This document shows positions 46,814-58,194 of a stretch of 64,000 bases of DNA, in pieces. The position numbers and the translations under genes were made by a program. The DNA lies in NCBI GenBank assembly GCA_947069175.1, contig CAMTDV010000017.1, forward strand, positions 53,205,137-53,269,136. Reading direction: 5' to 3'. Position 1 is the stretch's first letter. The number at the start of each line of letters is the position of its first letter. The notes beneath the pieces are model-generated. The model made no database searches. It worked only from the letters and a program-made list of their open reading frames with translations, and was not told where the DNA came from. The DNA is from Scalesia atractyloides (Eukaryota; Streptophyta; Magnoliopsida; Asterales; Asteraceae).

Positions 46814-47421
46814 TGTTAGTGCACTATTCGTGCGGCCATAGATAGAAATCTAATTGTATGTGTAAAGTTAAGTGTCTTGAGTCTATAATATACCGGACAG
46901 AGGTTTTGCTAGATTTTAATAGGGAGTGTTAGGATGCGATAGGATTCAGTACGACATGATACGAAGAAAGCGTGTACGTTCGTGTATGATGTCATCATTT
47001 AATATGATGACATCATATTACTAACATCATCATTGCATCATCAAAATTTTGAAATGTATAACATACATATGACGAGAAGGTTCAGTCAGTTCATATTAAG
47101 CGAACATTTGATAATGAAGTTCACTGGAAGATGGATGCATGCATTCAAAGGCAACTATAAATATCAGAAGGTGAACCAACTTTGGACATATGAACAACTT
47201 CGCTCAAAAGCTCTCTCAAGAACGTTCATACGGTTCCGATCTAGATCGAGTTATTTTGTAACATAGACATCGAAACTCTGTCGGGTTGTCGATTAGAACG
47301 TAGTAAACGTTGATTTTTTACGATTCTTGTGCACGATTACGGTTCGGTTTAACGGATTCCGCACGTTAAACCGGATTAAACGCAGATCTTGTGTTTGGTA
47401 AATAACCGATCCGGACCTTCA
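46814..47421 (+). repeat. G: unrelated LTR in the middle of F
   Basis: 608 bp, TGTTAGTGCACTATTCG to CCGGACCTTCA. It has a polypurine tract on its left (46802-46813) and a tRNA-Met primer site on its right (TTGGTATCAGAG from 47423), so it acts as 3' LTR to the left unit and 5' LTR to the right unit. It has a TATA box (CTATAAATAT, 47155-47164) and a 12-bp-arm hairpin (46987-47015), but no AGTTCG dyads. No target duplication beside it (GAGAC versus ATTGG). Confidence 0.85.
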
Positions 47422-47862
47422 ATTGGTATCAGAGTAGGATTGGCCTAATTTGAAGACATTGGACATAGGACATCTCACTTTCTACTCATTTCTCTTAATT
47501 TTGACTTTTCTTCGACATTACACGGACAAAATGGACTGATTTTCAAGTTTGTTATGTAAAATCAACTAAAGGTAAACCCTTGAAAGTTTCAGACATTAAA
47601 ACAAAGGTTTTCATGCTCAAAATTGCAAAAAACCATGTCGGATAGCATAAGTTCGCTCGAACATTATATATAGTTAGATTCGTATCGACGAGACGAATTT
47701 AAAGATATAATCGGGTAAAACCAGTTTTCGGAAATATTTTAAACGTTTTTAGCGAACCGATACGTTTACATTGTCGATTAAGATGAAAAATTTTACTAGA
47801 ATTTTCTGTTTACTAATCATTCTTCAAGTGTTTTTGAACGACAGATAAATTTGGAAAACGAA
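47422..47862 (+). other. Leader of F right unit
   Basis: Primer site, then an AT-rich noncoding leader with one dyad-like trace (ATAAGTTCGCTCGAACATTAT at about 47647-47667, near-palindromic). No frame of value. Confidence 0.7.
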
Positions 47863-49773
47863 ATGGGGTCCGTGAAGCCGCCAAAGTTGATAGGTATGAA
47901 CAAGTATGAAAGATGGACAAAAAAATTCGAGAACTAGAAACGAGCAAATTTTTCTACAAGAATGTTCATGAGAAGAAGATGATCAGCTTGTTACAGCAAT
48001 CGATAAATAAAGATATCTTGATTCTACTACCAGAATGTGATACACACAGAAGTTGTGGAATGCTCTACGTGCTAAATATATGGAGAATGCTGAGATGATT
48101 AAGAGCAAGAAGGCTCTAATAAAAAAGGAGTTTGATATTTTTAAGATGATCAAAGGCGAAACAATGAAGCAAATGGTAGATCGCTTCTGTCATTTGAAGG
48201 TTCAGATGAGAAGACATGATGTTCTTAAAACAGAAAAAGAATTCATTGACAAGTTGGCGAATGCACTTCCTGAAGGGGAATGGACGACATACTTGATGGT
48301 GCTGAAAAGTAGTTCATGTTTGCCTCACTACAGGTTATCAGATTTCTTTGACAATATAGAAGGATATGAAATGGAATTACTAAAGGGTTCTGATCTTGTC
48401 AGTGATCAACGAAATGATTTGGAAACGCAAAGTTCAACAGATCAGTTGAAGAGAGAAGGAAGTAAAATGGCGAAGAATTGTAAAGAACAAAGTTCAAGAA
48501 TGTTTACAAATGAGGTTTCAAGTTCTGAATCTATGTGCTCGAATTGTCAACAATCCAGATCTTTTAATGTTAAACTTTTGAAAGATTTGGAAAGTTTGAC
48601 ATTATAAAATAAAAAATTAAAAGAAAATGAAAAGAATTTAGAAAATAAAATAAAAATTTTAGAAAATGAAAAATTTGTTTTTGAAAATATTAGTATTGAA
48701 AATCAAAAAGAAATAAATTCCCATCTTGAGAAAATAACTCAACTTGAAATGAAGTTGAGATTGCTAAAAATAAAGTTGTTGATTTAGAAAAGAAATTGAA
48801 AGGTTTTGTGACCTCGTCATTGATTCTAGATCAGATATGTCCAAAATCGATCAGTGAAAATAAAAAAGAAATTCCAATATGTGACAATGTCACAAATGAT
48901 GACAATGTTGTAATTGAGGATTGTGATGATGATACTGATGATGAAACTGATAAAAATAATAAAAATAAAATATTTTTAAAACTAAAAGAAAAATTTCAAG
49001 AAACTGTTCTACAATCTACTGAGAAAGGTGAATGCTCAATGCAAAAATCTTATAAGCAGAATGAAGAACAAAAACAAAAGTAAAAACAAAGTTTTAAAAA
49101 TTCTAAAGACTTTCAAAAGAAAAATAAAAGATCATCGGTACGATCATCCAATTATTATAGAAATTCACAAAAATTTGTAAATCAAAACTCACAAAAATTT
49201 GTAAATAAGTGGTGTAGGTAGGACCATAGTGCTTCAACGTCAAATCAAAGTTACAGACGAAGCAGGAAAGATGGTTACCACACATCAAATCAATGTTATT
49301 ATTTGAGTGTATGGTTTGATAGAAAACGATATGATAACAGGGTGTGTCATATTTGTGGGGTAACTGGACACATTGTTAAAAAATGTATACAAATTAATCC
49401 TAAACCTGTTCATCTTAATAAGAAAAATTCTGAAGATTTGAAAATACCAACTCAAGTTTTGAAACAATGTACAAAAACTACAAATAAGGTGAAACCAGCT
49501 ATTACTAAGTTTTCAAATTTTAAAGCTGGTGAATCCTTGAATTGTAATAAACAAAATGTGTCTACATTGTATTTCAAGAAAGCTTTAACGAAAAATCAAA
49601 CATGGTTGGTAAAAGAAAAAGAAGTTACACAATCAGTGAAAATTTAAAGTTTAGAGGACTTTTCGAAACTTGAGAAAGACCAAAATAAATCTGATTGTGA
49701 AAAGAAAATCAAAATTAAGGTTGAAGAAACAACGCCTAAGACTGAAAAGATTTGGGTGTCACTATTCAACTAA
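47863..49773 (+). pseudogene. Gag of F right unit
   Basis: ATG at 47863 gives MGSVKPPKLIGM, matching the inner part of other gags, so the usual N-terminal 30 residues are missing or decayed. Blocks: EKKMISLLQQSINKDILILL, MIKSKKALIKKEFDIFKMIK and EWTTYLMVLKSS. Then come an Asn/Lys/Glu-rich coiled-coil-like region (48600-48800), an acidic run (48880-48960) and the zinc knuckle CHICGVTGHIVKKC (49343-49388). It ends IWVSLFN with TAA. Internal stops and frame changes at 47937, 48060, 48605, 49080 and 49650. No first-type knuckle (CFRC) is seen. Confidence 0.82.
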
Positions 49774-51659
49774 TTGTTTGAATTTTTGTGCAGGAACTTC
49801 TGAGATGAAAGTAACTTACTGAGAATGGAGTTCCGTGACACACAATGAATACATGCCTACATAAAGGACTTATCACATTCCAATAATTTTTACTGGAAAA
49901 ATGTACAAATATTTAGAGAAAATTTTAAAAGATTTCACAGAACCCTCACTGTTGAATAGAAAAAACTCAGGGATATAAATGTTTTATAAACACAAAAGTT
50001 TCAAAGTTTTGTCATCATGAGGGGGAGAGTGCTTTAAAAGTAAAATTGTGAAGTAGTAATGGATGGAGAATTGAAGTGATTCTCATCAGTTGGTCAATGT
50101 TTTTCTATAAATAAAAATTAAAAAAATATGTTTTTGAATTTTAGGTGGAGAAATTTTTTTCAGAAAATCCAAAAACATATTCAATACGAAAAGTACAAAA
50201 ACATGAAAAAGGCAAAAAGAGTTTTGTGTGTATAAAGGAAATGATAGTACATCAGTGGACTATCACAGTATGCTAAGGATTTGTAAAGTTTAAAAAGTGA
50301 TAAACAAGTCTTACTGTGGACGTGTCGATAAGCTTTACACGTTTAGTAAATTATTTACGGGATATAAACTAAATTTTACAACTGCTTAAACTTGTGGTTT
50401 AACATCTCTCGGATATATGGACTTAGTACTCCGAAATTTCGTTTGATAGATTGCCTGATTCTGAGATACGAGGTCTTTATAGATAATTGATATCTGGGGT
50501 ATTATACAAGTTCTTCTGATTTTGCGGAAACAATAGCCTAGAACTTCTATAATGCTTTTGCATTAAAACCCAAAAACTGCATCAAATTGAAAATACCGAA
50601 AGATACTACAATTGCAGTAGCAAAAAGATTCCTTAAGTGGAACACTACCTTATAAGTCGAGCCTTCATCTCTCTGTCAGTACGGTGGTACTAACCCGAGC
50701 TCTCAAGGTCTCGCGTAACCCAGATACAGATATCAATTACGCTATATTCACATGTAAGATGAAATTTAGGGAATCTTGATGCGGGAGTATATTCTGAGAT
50801 GAGAACCATAGTTAAGTCAAGTTTCTTAAATCTACATAACATATCTTGGAACAATTGAGAAATGTGTTGAAGTTTAAGAGGACAAACATATCGACAATCT
50901 AGGTAAATTTGTTTAAAACTTAAAGTCTCAAAAGGTCAATGGTACTAGTGATATGTCTTAAAACTGATATGATCTTTTAAACACAAACTTAACAAAATTA
51001 TGTTTGTAAATATGTTTGTACATACTTAGTGTTTGATATTCATTTCATAAAACAAAAAGATTATATTATCTTTTAAGTTTCGACCACTGATGATGAAAAG
51101 CTGATTTTCAAAGTCTAGAGTTGCTGGCCAAAATCTAAAAACTTTTAAAAATTAGATCTGAAGAGTTTAAAAGTTCATTAATTTGGAACTTAGAATAGAA
51201 AAAAACATCAGTTTAGTGTCAAAACATTTAATCAAGATCATTAAGTTGAACTTGATACATGAATCAGATATTCAAGGTCATTAATTTGGACTTGAATAAC
51301 TGAGAGGGTTTAAAAACTGATGAGGAGATTAAAATTTGAGATGTTGGTGTTTTGAAATTTCAAAGTTTGAATCTGAAATGTTTTATTTGAAAGTTTGAGG
51401 AACTTTGAAATAGAAAATAGATTTTAAGGGGGAGCTGGATAAAACACGTTGATTGAAGATACCAGAAAGCTCAAAGCAAGGGGGAGCATGGTGATTAAAG
51501 TTTTATCAAGACAAGCTCGAGAAGAAAAGAGAAAAGGATTTTAGATGCTATTAAGATCAAGGAAGTTAAAGTTATTCAAGAAATAAAGATCAAGAGAACT
51601 TTAGAGATTCAGGAACTCAACTAAAGAATGATGACTACGGCAACATCCAATGGGGAGTC
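49774..51659 (+). other. Post-gag noncoding block of F with polypurine tract
   Basis: Directly after gag there is a CAG site (49791-49793) but no protease or any pol sequence. The conserved block follows: inverted repeat TGATAGT/ACTATCA (50241-50264), GATATCTGGGGTATTATACA (50487-50506), TCTCAAGGTCTCGCGTAACC (50700-50719) and several CAAGGTCATTAA motifs. It ends with GGGGGAG runs (51430, 51480) and CCAATGGGGAGTC (51647-51659) at the LTR. Confidence 0.85.
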
Positions 51660-52054
51660 TGTTGATGCATAGGTATGTTGCCTACATCATCGTATAAAGT
51701 CGAGTCTGTGTATAGGAGCGAAATGTTAAGTTTATGTATCATGAGATACAAGTTCGCCCGAACTTGTATGGTGCATGAACAAGTTCGCCCGAACTTGTCC
51801 ATGGCACATTTCGAGCAAACTTGTTCTCCTATAAATATGTGACTTGTGTTCTCATTTGTAAGATTCACAGATTTTGTGTGCTGGACGGCGAAGCTCTGTC
51901 CAAGTGTTTCTAGGATCTGTAACGTCTACACATTAATGAAACAGTGATTAAACAATAAAGAACTTGTATCAGTGTCGGCTATGCAAATGGATTCCGCACG
52001 TTTACCTTAGGTTTGCCAAATTAGGACCCGAACGATCCGTATAACGGACCCTCA
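51660..52054 (+). repeat. Element F 3' LTR
   Basis: TGTTGATGCATAGG to ACGGACCCTCA, 395 bp. Palindromes and TATA as in the 5' copy; the first dyad centre is CC here and CA in the 5' copy. It is followed by CATGG and A gag. Confidence 0.94.
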
Positions 52055-53277
52055 CATGGAGAGTATAGCAATGTTCCACCTCCATTGTGCGCAAGTTATT
52101 GTCACAAGAAAGTGGATGGACTGAGAAGGCAACTAACACTTTTATCAGAAACAAATGATAAGTTGCTTGAGAACATTGATGTAGTCAACACGACATCTAA
52201 TGATGACAGTGAAGCGGTTGTGAAAAATGTAATTGAAAATGTTTTGGGAAATGATTCTGATGATGGTAGCTTTGAGAGCTCTAATTCAAGTTTAGATAGT
52301 TCTGAATCACAATCTGAAAATGACGATACATCATTGGAAAATAGCCAAAGTGATGATCCTAACTTGTAATGTACAAAGTTAAGGACTCTGATAGACTATA
52401 TTTTGACGATAGTTTTCCGATTCAGAATGTGAAAGACTATCAGATTGTTAAACTATTCAAACTTGTTGAAGTATCATCAGATGATCTAGAGAAGAATGAA
52501 AAGAAATTTTACTCAAAATCCAAGAAAGTTTATAACAACTACCGAAGGAATGGTGGTGACTTTCCAGAGAACAGGAGAGCGGGTTTTGGTTTAGAGGTAG
52601 AAGATGAACCGAAAAAGAAACAAAAGTCACCATTTCACGAATATAAGAATAAAATCATGCAATTTGTGTTTGGGACTAACACGGTTCAGGAAGAGGCTTC
52701 GATTGGAAAGCAATCGAACCGTTGAGTTCAAGAAGGAAAAAGAACTTCGTGATAAGGCTAAATCCACAAGTGGTGTAAAGCCCACGAATGGTCATTTTGT
52801 TGACACTCGGACTTGCTTAAAATTAAATGAAGTTGGTCACATTTGTCGCAAGTGTCCGAAATCAAAGCTATGTATCAACGAAGGAAAACAACCTCAAATG
52901 ATGAGAAACTTAAGCACCCGGAGATTGCAAAGCCAATCACGATTTTAAAACGAAATAATGAATATGACATCGAAGTGAAACCTAAAATTGAGACTAAAAT
53001 TGAGAAATCAACTTTTGAAAAAGGTGAAACTTCTAAATCAAATGAACAAAGATTCAAAATTCTACATTAAGAAAGCTCGAATGAAATCTCAATCATGGGT
53101 TGCAAAGAAAACATCATCATCATCTGAAGGTGCAAAGATAACTACTACATCAGTCAATAATGAAAATGCCAATAACAAAAAGACTGATCAGAAGTTACCC
53201 AATGTTGATTTGCAAGTTCCTACTTACGATATCCCGATTCCACCCAAGATTGGGCTTGGGTTTCCCTCTTTAAATAG
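52055..53277 (+). pseudogene. Element A gag, C-terminal part
   Basis: Resumes with EYSNVPPPLCASY, then an acidic Ser/Asp-rich part (52200-52360), DSDRLYFDDSFPIQNVKD, NRRAGFGLEVEDEPKKKQKS and the second zinc knuckle reading CLKLNEVGHICRKC (52813-52855), in which the second Cys is Leu. It ends WVSLFK with TAG at 53275-53277. Frame changes at about 52370, 52700, 52900 and 53050. Confidence 0.88.
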
Positions 53278-54645
53278 TTTCTTTACATGTGTAGGGGCTC
53301 CAGAGATCCATCTTGTCGAAGTGGATTATGGATAGCGGAGCTTCACGTTACATGACCGGGATGCGTGCCTTACTCTTCGATATTAAAGCAATCAATGGAG
53401 GGTACGTGGGATTCGCGGGTAATCAAGGAGGTAGAATCGTTGCAGAAAGAAAGCTATCTAATGGTGTGGTATCGTTTGATAAGGTCAATTATATCGCCGA
53501 GCTGGAGAACAATCTTCTCAGTATCTCTCAGATCTGTGATAAATAGTTTACCACCCATTTCAACGACAAGGAGTGCATGATTATTAAACCGGGATTCCAG
53601 ATTCCAGAAGAATGGATTCTCATGCACGCTCCTTGCGAGAATGATCTTTATATGCTAGATATGAGCGTTGCTACTACTACTTCAAAGTCGGCTCAATGTT
53701 TTGTAACGAAGGCCACAGAGAAGGAGTCAATTTTTTGGGACAGAAAGATGGGTCATATACACCTAAGAAAGATGAATCATCTGGTTCACAATGATTTGGT
53801 TGTAGGAGTGAATCTTAAAAGCTTTCACATGACTAGTTGTCTGGAATGTAAGAAAGGAAAGCAGGTTAAATAGTCTCATCCTAAGAAGATTCTTAACTCC
53901 ATCAAATTGCTGCTCGAAAGACTGCATATGGATCTCTTCGGTCCAGTGAATGTGAAGAGTATATCTGGAGATCTTTATTGTCTTGTCGTCACATATGATT
54001 ATTTAAGGTTTTCATGGGTCTTCTTCAAGAGAGCAAAGATGAAACGTTCGATGATCTCATGATCCTCTTTAGGAAGATTGAAAATCTGTACCATCTCCCT
54101 ATTAGACGAATCCGAAGCGACAACGGTACAGAATTCAAGAACGCCCAAATGAATGAATTTTGTAACGACAAAGGCATCTTACACAAATTCAGTGCTCCAT
54201 ACACTCCGCAATAGAATGGAGTAGCTAAGAGGAAGAACATAACGTTAATAGTAACAGCAAGAACTATGCTTGCTGATTCAAAACTTCCAGTCAGTTTCTG
54301 CAGTGAACAGTCGCAGCAGCTTGCTATACATTGAACAGAGTCTTGACGGTCAAACCTACCAAGAAGACTTTCTTTGAATTGCTAAACCAAAGGAAACCCA
54401 ATCTGAAGTATTTAGAACTGTTTGGCGCACCTTGTATAGTTATTGATTCAGATGGAAAGTTTGGTGCCAAATCGATACATGGTTTCTTTGTCGGCTACGC
54501 AAGTCCACTCAAGAGAGTCTATCTTCCAAGTTTTAGAAGAGTGGTAGAAGCACAACACGTCCATTGTTTTCGATATACAACTCCTATTCAAAGAGCAGGC
54601 GATGCTTGGTTGTTCAATTATAGTGAATTGTGAAAGTCATTTGAC
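53278..54645 (+). pseudogene. Element A protease and integrase
   Basis: The pol frame opens at the TAG/CAG-type site 53292-53294. Protease active site WIMDSGASRYMTG (53322-53360) with the catalytic Asp present. Then NQGGRIVAERKLSNGVVSF, a stop at 53544, and the pre-integrase zinc domain (DRKMGHIHLRKM, with one His changed to Asp, and CLECKK). A stop lies at 53871. The core has HMDLFGPVNVKSISGD (first Asp, about 53925), IRSDNGTEF (second Asp, 54110) and a stop where the Gln of the PHQNGV-type block would be (54212). The C-terminal region LFGAPCIVIDSDGKFGAKSI is open at 54331-54633. Homologous throughout to 24569-26078. Confidence 0.9.
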
Positions 54646-55254
54646 TTGCCAGAAGAGCCTTCTGAAGAAGACATTGTTGTGTTATATTATCTACATCAGT
54701 CGGCTAATCAAGAGCAGATTATCAGACCAATAGTGGTTAATCAACCAACTGTTGGATCATCTTCATCTTCTGATGCAGGTCCAAGCACTAGCGGTGGTCA
54801 AGAAACTCATGCAGAACAAGTGACACCTGCTACAGAACCAATAAATGCTACAGAGGAACCCAATCTTTCTCAAGCACAAGATTCCAACTATGACGAGGCT
54901 CCGACGTTTGATGATGATGGAGAATCTTCTTCTGATGAAGAATCTGAGAAGATCACTAGCATGTTAAATCAATCTGCTGGCCTGAGTAATCGTAATGAAG
55001 TGTCTTCTAGTGCTCCTGAAGTTGAAACGGTGGTAGATCGGAATATTACTAATCAGGAGAATACTGTTGATGTTCCAAGTGAAGTGATGCCAAGGACCTA
55101 TTCATACCACCTATCAGAATCCATAATTGGAGAATTGCAAACTTGCGTTAGAACAAGGAGCCAGATCAACAAAGCTTTGAGTTGCTTTTACACTAAACAG
55201 CTCCAGTTCAAGATTATTGTACTTATCAGTGTTTCATATCCCCGAGTGAACTGA
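54646..55254 (+). pseudogene. Element A linker between integrase and RT
   Basis: 202 open codons: a Ser/Thr/Glu/Pro-rich acidic linker (GPSTSGGQETHAEQVTPATE, DEAPTFDDDGESSSDEESEK) ending in PRTYSYHLSESIIGELQTCV, the boundary block just before copia RT. It matches 24082-24414 of B. Low-complexity composition suggests a flexible spacer. Confidence 0.85.
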
Positions 55255-56815
55255 AGAATGTTTTTGAAGCTTTAGGAGATGAGAACTGGGTGCTTGCGAT
55301 GCAAGAAGAATTATTACAGTACGAAAAGCTGGGGTATGGAAACTTGTTGACCTACAGGAGAATCAAAAGGCGATAGATACTAAATGGGTCTTCAAGTGCA
55401 AGCGCGATGATCATGGAGTTATAGTGTGCAACAAAGCTCGGCTCGTTGTCAAAGGATTCCATCAACAAAAAGCAATTGATTATACAGAAGTGTATGCACC
55501 AGTTGCAAGATTGGAGTCAATCCGTATTTTCCTTGCATTCGCCGCTTGGAAAGGTTTTAAAGTGTACCGGTTAGATGTGAAATCCGCTATTCTATATGGT
55601 AAGCTACGAGAGAAAGTGTACGTTGGTGAACCACCAGGGTTTGTCGATCCGATGGATAAGAAGAAAGCTTATCTCATGGATAAAGCACTATACAGTTTAC
55701 ATCAGGCCCCGAGAGCCTGGTACGAGATGTTATCTTAACATCTCGTTGTCAATGGCTTTATTAGAGGAACAGTGGATAGTACGCTCTTTACCAGAGAAGT
55801 TGGAAATCATCTGATTATCGTACAAATTTATGTGGATGACATCATCTTTGGTTTGACAAATGACGATCTTTGCAAAGAATTTGAAACTGTCATGAAGAAG
55901 AAATTCGAAATGAGCTCTATGGGTGAAATGAAATTCTTTCTCGGATTACAAGTTGATCAGTTGCCAGACAATATTTTCATCCACCAAACCAAATACGTTC
56001 AAGATATCTTGAAGAAGTTTGAGATGGATAGTACGATGCCGTTATCTACTCCTCTGGCACTCAATCACAGAATTTGCATTGACGAATTCGGAGCCAAAGT
56101 TGATGATACTCTTTATCAGTCGATAATAGGATCTTTGATGTATCTGACGGCCTCTCGCCCGGATATTATGTATCCTACCAGCCTCTGTGCACGTTATCAG
56201 TCAAGTCCCACAATATCTCACATGCAGATTGTGAAGCGTATTTTCAGATACTTGAAGGGATGTCCAAGCACCGGCTTGTGGTATCCAAAGAATAAAAACT
56301 TCGACCTGATAGGATATGCAGACTTTGATTTCGGTGTTGACAGATTGAACGTAAAGTCTACGACGGCCGGTTGCCAGTTCTTCGGAACACGATTAGTAAC
56401 GTGGCAGTGCAAGAAACAAACCACGGTCGCTCTCTCTACTTGTGAGGTTGAGTACATCTCGGCTTTGAGTTGTTCACAGATGTGGATACAACAACAGGTG
56501 AGAGACTATGGATTGCAATTTCTTGACACTCCATTATATGTAGACAATAAGGTAACAATCAACATAACAAAAAATGCAGTTCATCACTCTCGAACTAAAC
56601 ATATCAAGATTCGTTACCACTTTATTCATGATTGCTACGAAAAAAGATTGGTACGAATTGAGAAAATCCACACGAATGAACAAAAAGCTGATTTTTATAC
56701 CAAACCTTTCAGTCTTTCACGGTTTAAATACTTAATGAGGCTTAATGGTATGAAAAATCTTTTGACAGGTGCGGATGCAGAAGTTGAATATGGGTCGGAC
56801 GACGAGTTCTCATGA
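55255..56815 (+). pseudogene. Element A reverse transcriptase and RNase H
   Basis: RT blocks: WVFKCKRDDHGVIVCNKARL (55386-55445), VYAPVARLESIRIFLAFAAW, LDVKSAILYGKL, ALYSLHQAPRAWYEML, a stop at 55736, then continuous 55772-56815 with the catalytic IYVDDIIFGL, MKFFLGLQVDQL, SLMYLTASRPDIMYPTSL, and RNase H ADFDFGVDRL, VALSTCEVEYIS, YVDNKVTINITKN, HIKIRYHFIHD. It ends DDEFS with TGA at 56813. The second half (347 codons) is intact. A frameshift lies near 55310-55424. Confidence 0.92.
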
Positions 56816-58194
56816 TCCTCATTGGTTTGTTACCTTTTAGGATTAGAATTTCATTTAAAACTAAAATACAAAAATATGTTTTTGATTTAGGGGGAGAAAT
56901 ATTACGAGAAAATACAAAAACATATGAAAAATCAAAAAGTACAAAAATATGAAAAAGACAAAAAGTGTTTTGTGTCAAAAAGGAAATGATAGTACATCAG
57001 TGGACTATCACAGTATGCTAAGGATTTGTAAAGTTTAAAAAGTGATAAAAAAGTCTTACTGTGGATGTGTTGATAGGCTTTACACGTTCAGTAAATTGTT
57101 TCCGGGATATAAACTAAATTTTACAACTGCTTAAACTTGTGGTTTAACATCTCTCGGATATATGGACTTAGTTCTCCAAAATTTTGTTTGATAGATTGCC
57201 TGATTCTGAGATACGAGGTCTTTATAGATAATTGATATCTGGGGTATTATACAAGTTCTTCTGATTTTGCGGAAGCAATAGCCTAGAACTTCTATAATGC
57301 TTTTGTTAAAAACACCTAAACTGCAACAAAATTGAAAGAATCAAAATATCTAATCAATTGCAGTGCTTAAAAGATTCCTTAATTGGAACACACCTTAAAG
57401 TCGAGCCTTCATCTCTTTGTCGATACGGTGGTATTAACCTGAGCTCTCAAGGCTTCGCATAACCCAGATACAGATATCAATTACGCTATACTCATCTGTA
57501 AGATGAAATCTAGGGAATCTTGATACGGCAATATATTCTGAGATGGGAACCATAGTTGAGACAAGTTTCATAATTCTAACAAAGATATCTTGGAACAATT
57601 GAGAAATGTGTCGAAGTTTACGAGGACATACATATCGACAATTTAGGTAAATAAGTTTAGAACTTAAAGTCATCAAAAGGTTAATGGTACTGGTGATACG
57701 TCTCAATCAACTGATATGATCCTTAGACAGAATTCACAAAAATATATCTGTAAATATGTTTGTACATAGCTTATTTGCTTTCAGATTTAAACCCAAAAAG
57801 ATTTTCAGTGTGTTTTAGCATAAACTTTCGAAAATTCAAAAAGATTTTATTTCTACATTGTTTTCAACGCCAATGACGGAAAGCGGATCTCCGGAGTTTG
57901 GAAGGGTGCAAGTTGTTGGAAATCCGGATGACAACGGGTTGGGAGCTAATCTGTAAAATCAAAATGCACGAAAAATGATGAAAAGTTCATTAATTTAAAA
58001 CTTTGATTTGAAGAAAAGATCAGTTTGTTCATAATGGGTCAAACCGAGGTCATTAACTTGGATTCGACAGACAAATCGGTTAACCGAGGTCATTAACTTA
58101 GACTTGGTCAACTAAGTGGATTTTCATAACTAGTAAACATGTGAAAGTTCAGGGTTAAAAGTGAAAATTTTGAAAATGTTAGAAAATTGGATTT
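56816..58194 (+). other. Conserved noncoding block after pol, element A
   Basis: Contains TGATAGT/ACTATCA (56987-57010), GATATCTGGGGTATTATACA (57235-57254), GAGCTCTCAAGG (57440), GAAATGTGTCGAAG (57603), and GAGGTCATTAACTT repeats near 58048 and 58088. It is collinear with B, C and F. No protein frame is shared between copies, which argues that the conservation is at the nucleic-acid level. Confidence 0.85.

Larger units (their letters stand above)
43717..52054 (+). mobile_element. Element F: gag-only copia element with an unrelated third LTR inside
   Basis: Two 395-bp LTRs (43717-44111 and 51660-52054) of one family are flanked by CATGG (43712-43716 and 52055-52059) inside A gag. Inside are two units, each with primer site, gag-type sequence and post-pol noncoding block with polypurine tract, but no protease, integrase or RT. 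They are separated by an LTR of a different family (46814-47421). So the order is F-LTR, unit 1, G-LTR, unit 2, F-LTR. A recombinant or template-switch origin is inferred. Confidence 0.9.

Noticed and set aside
46814..47421. G as a simple solo LTR inserted in F
   Set aside because: It is flanked by a polypurine tract and a primer site rather than a target duplication.
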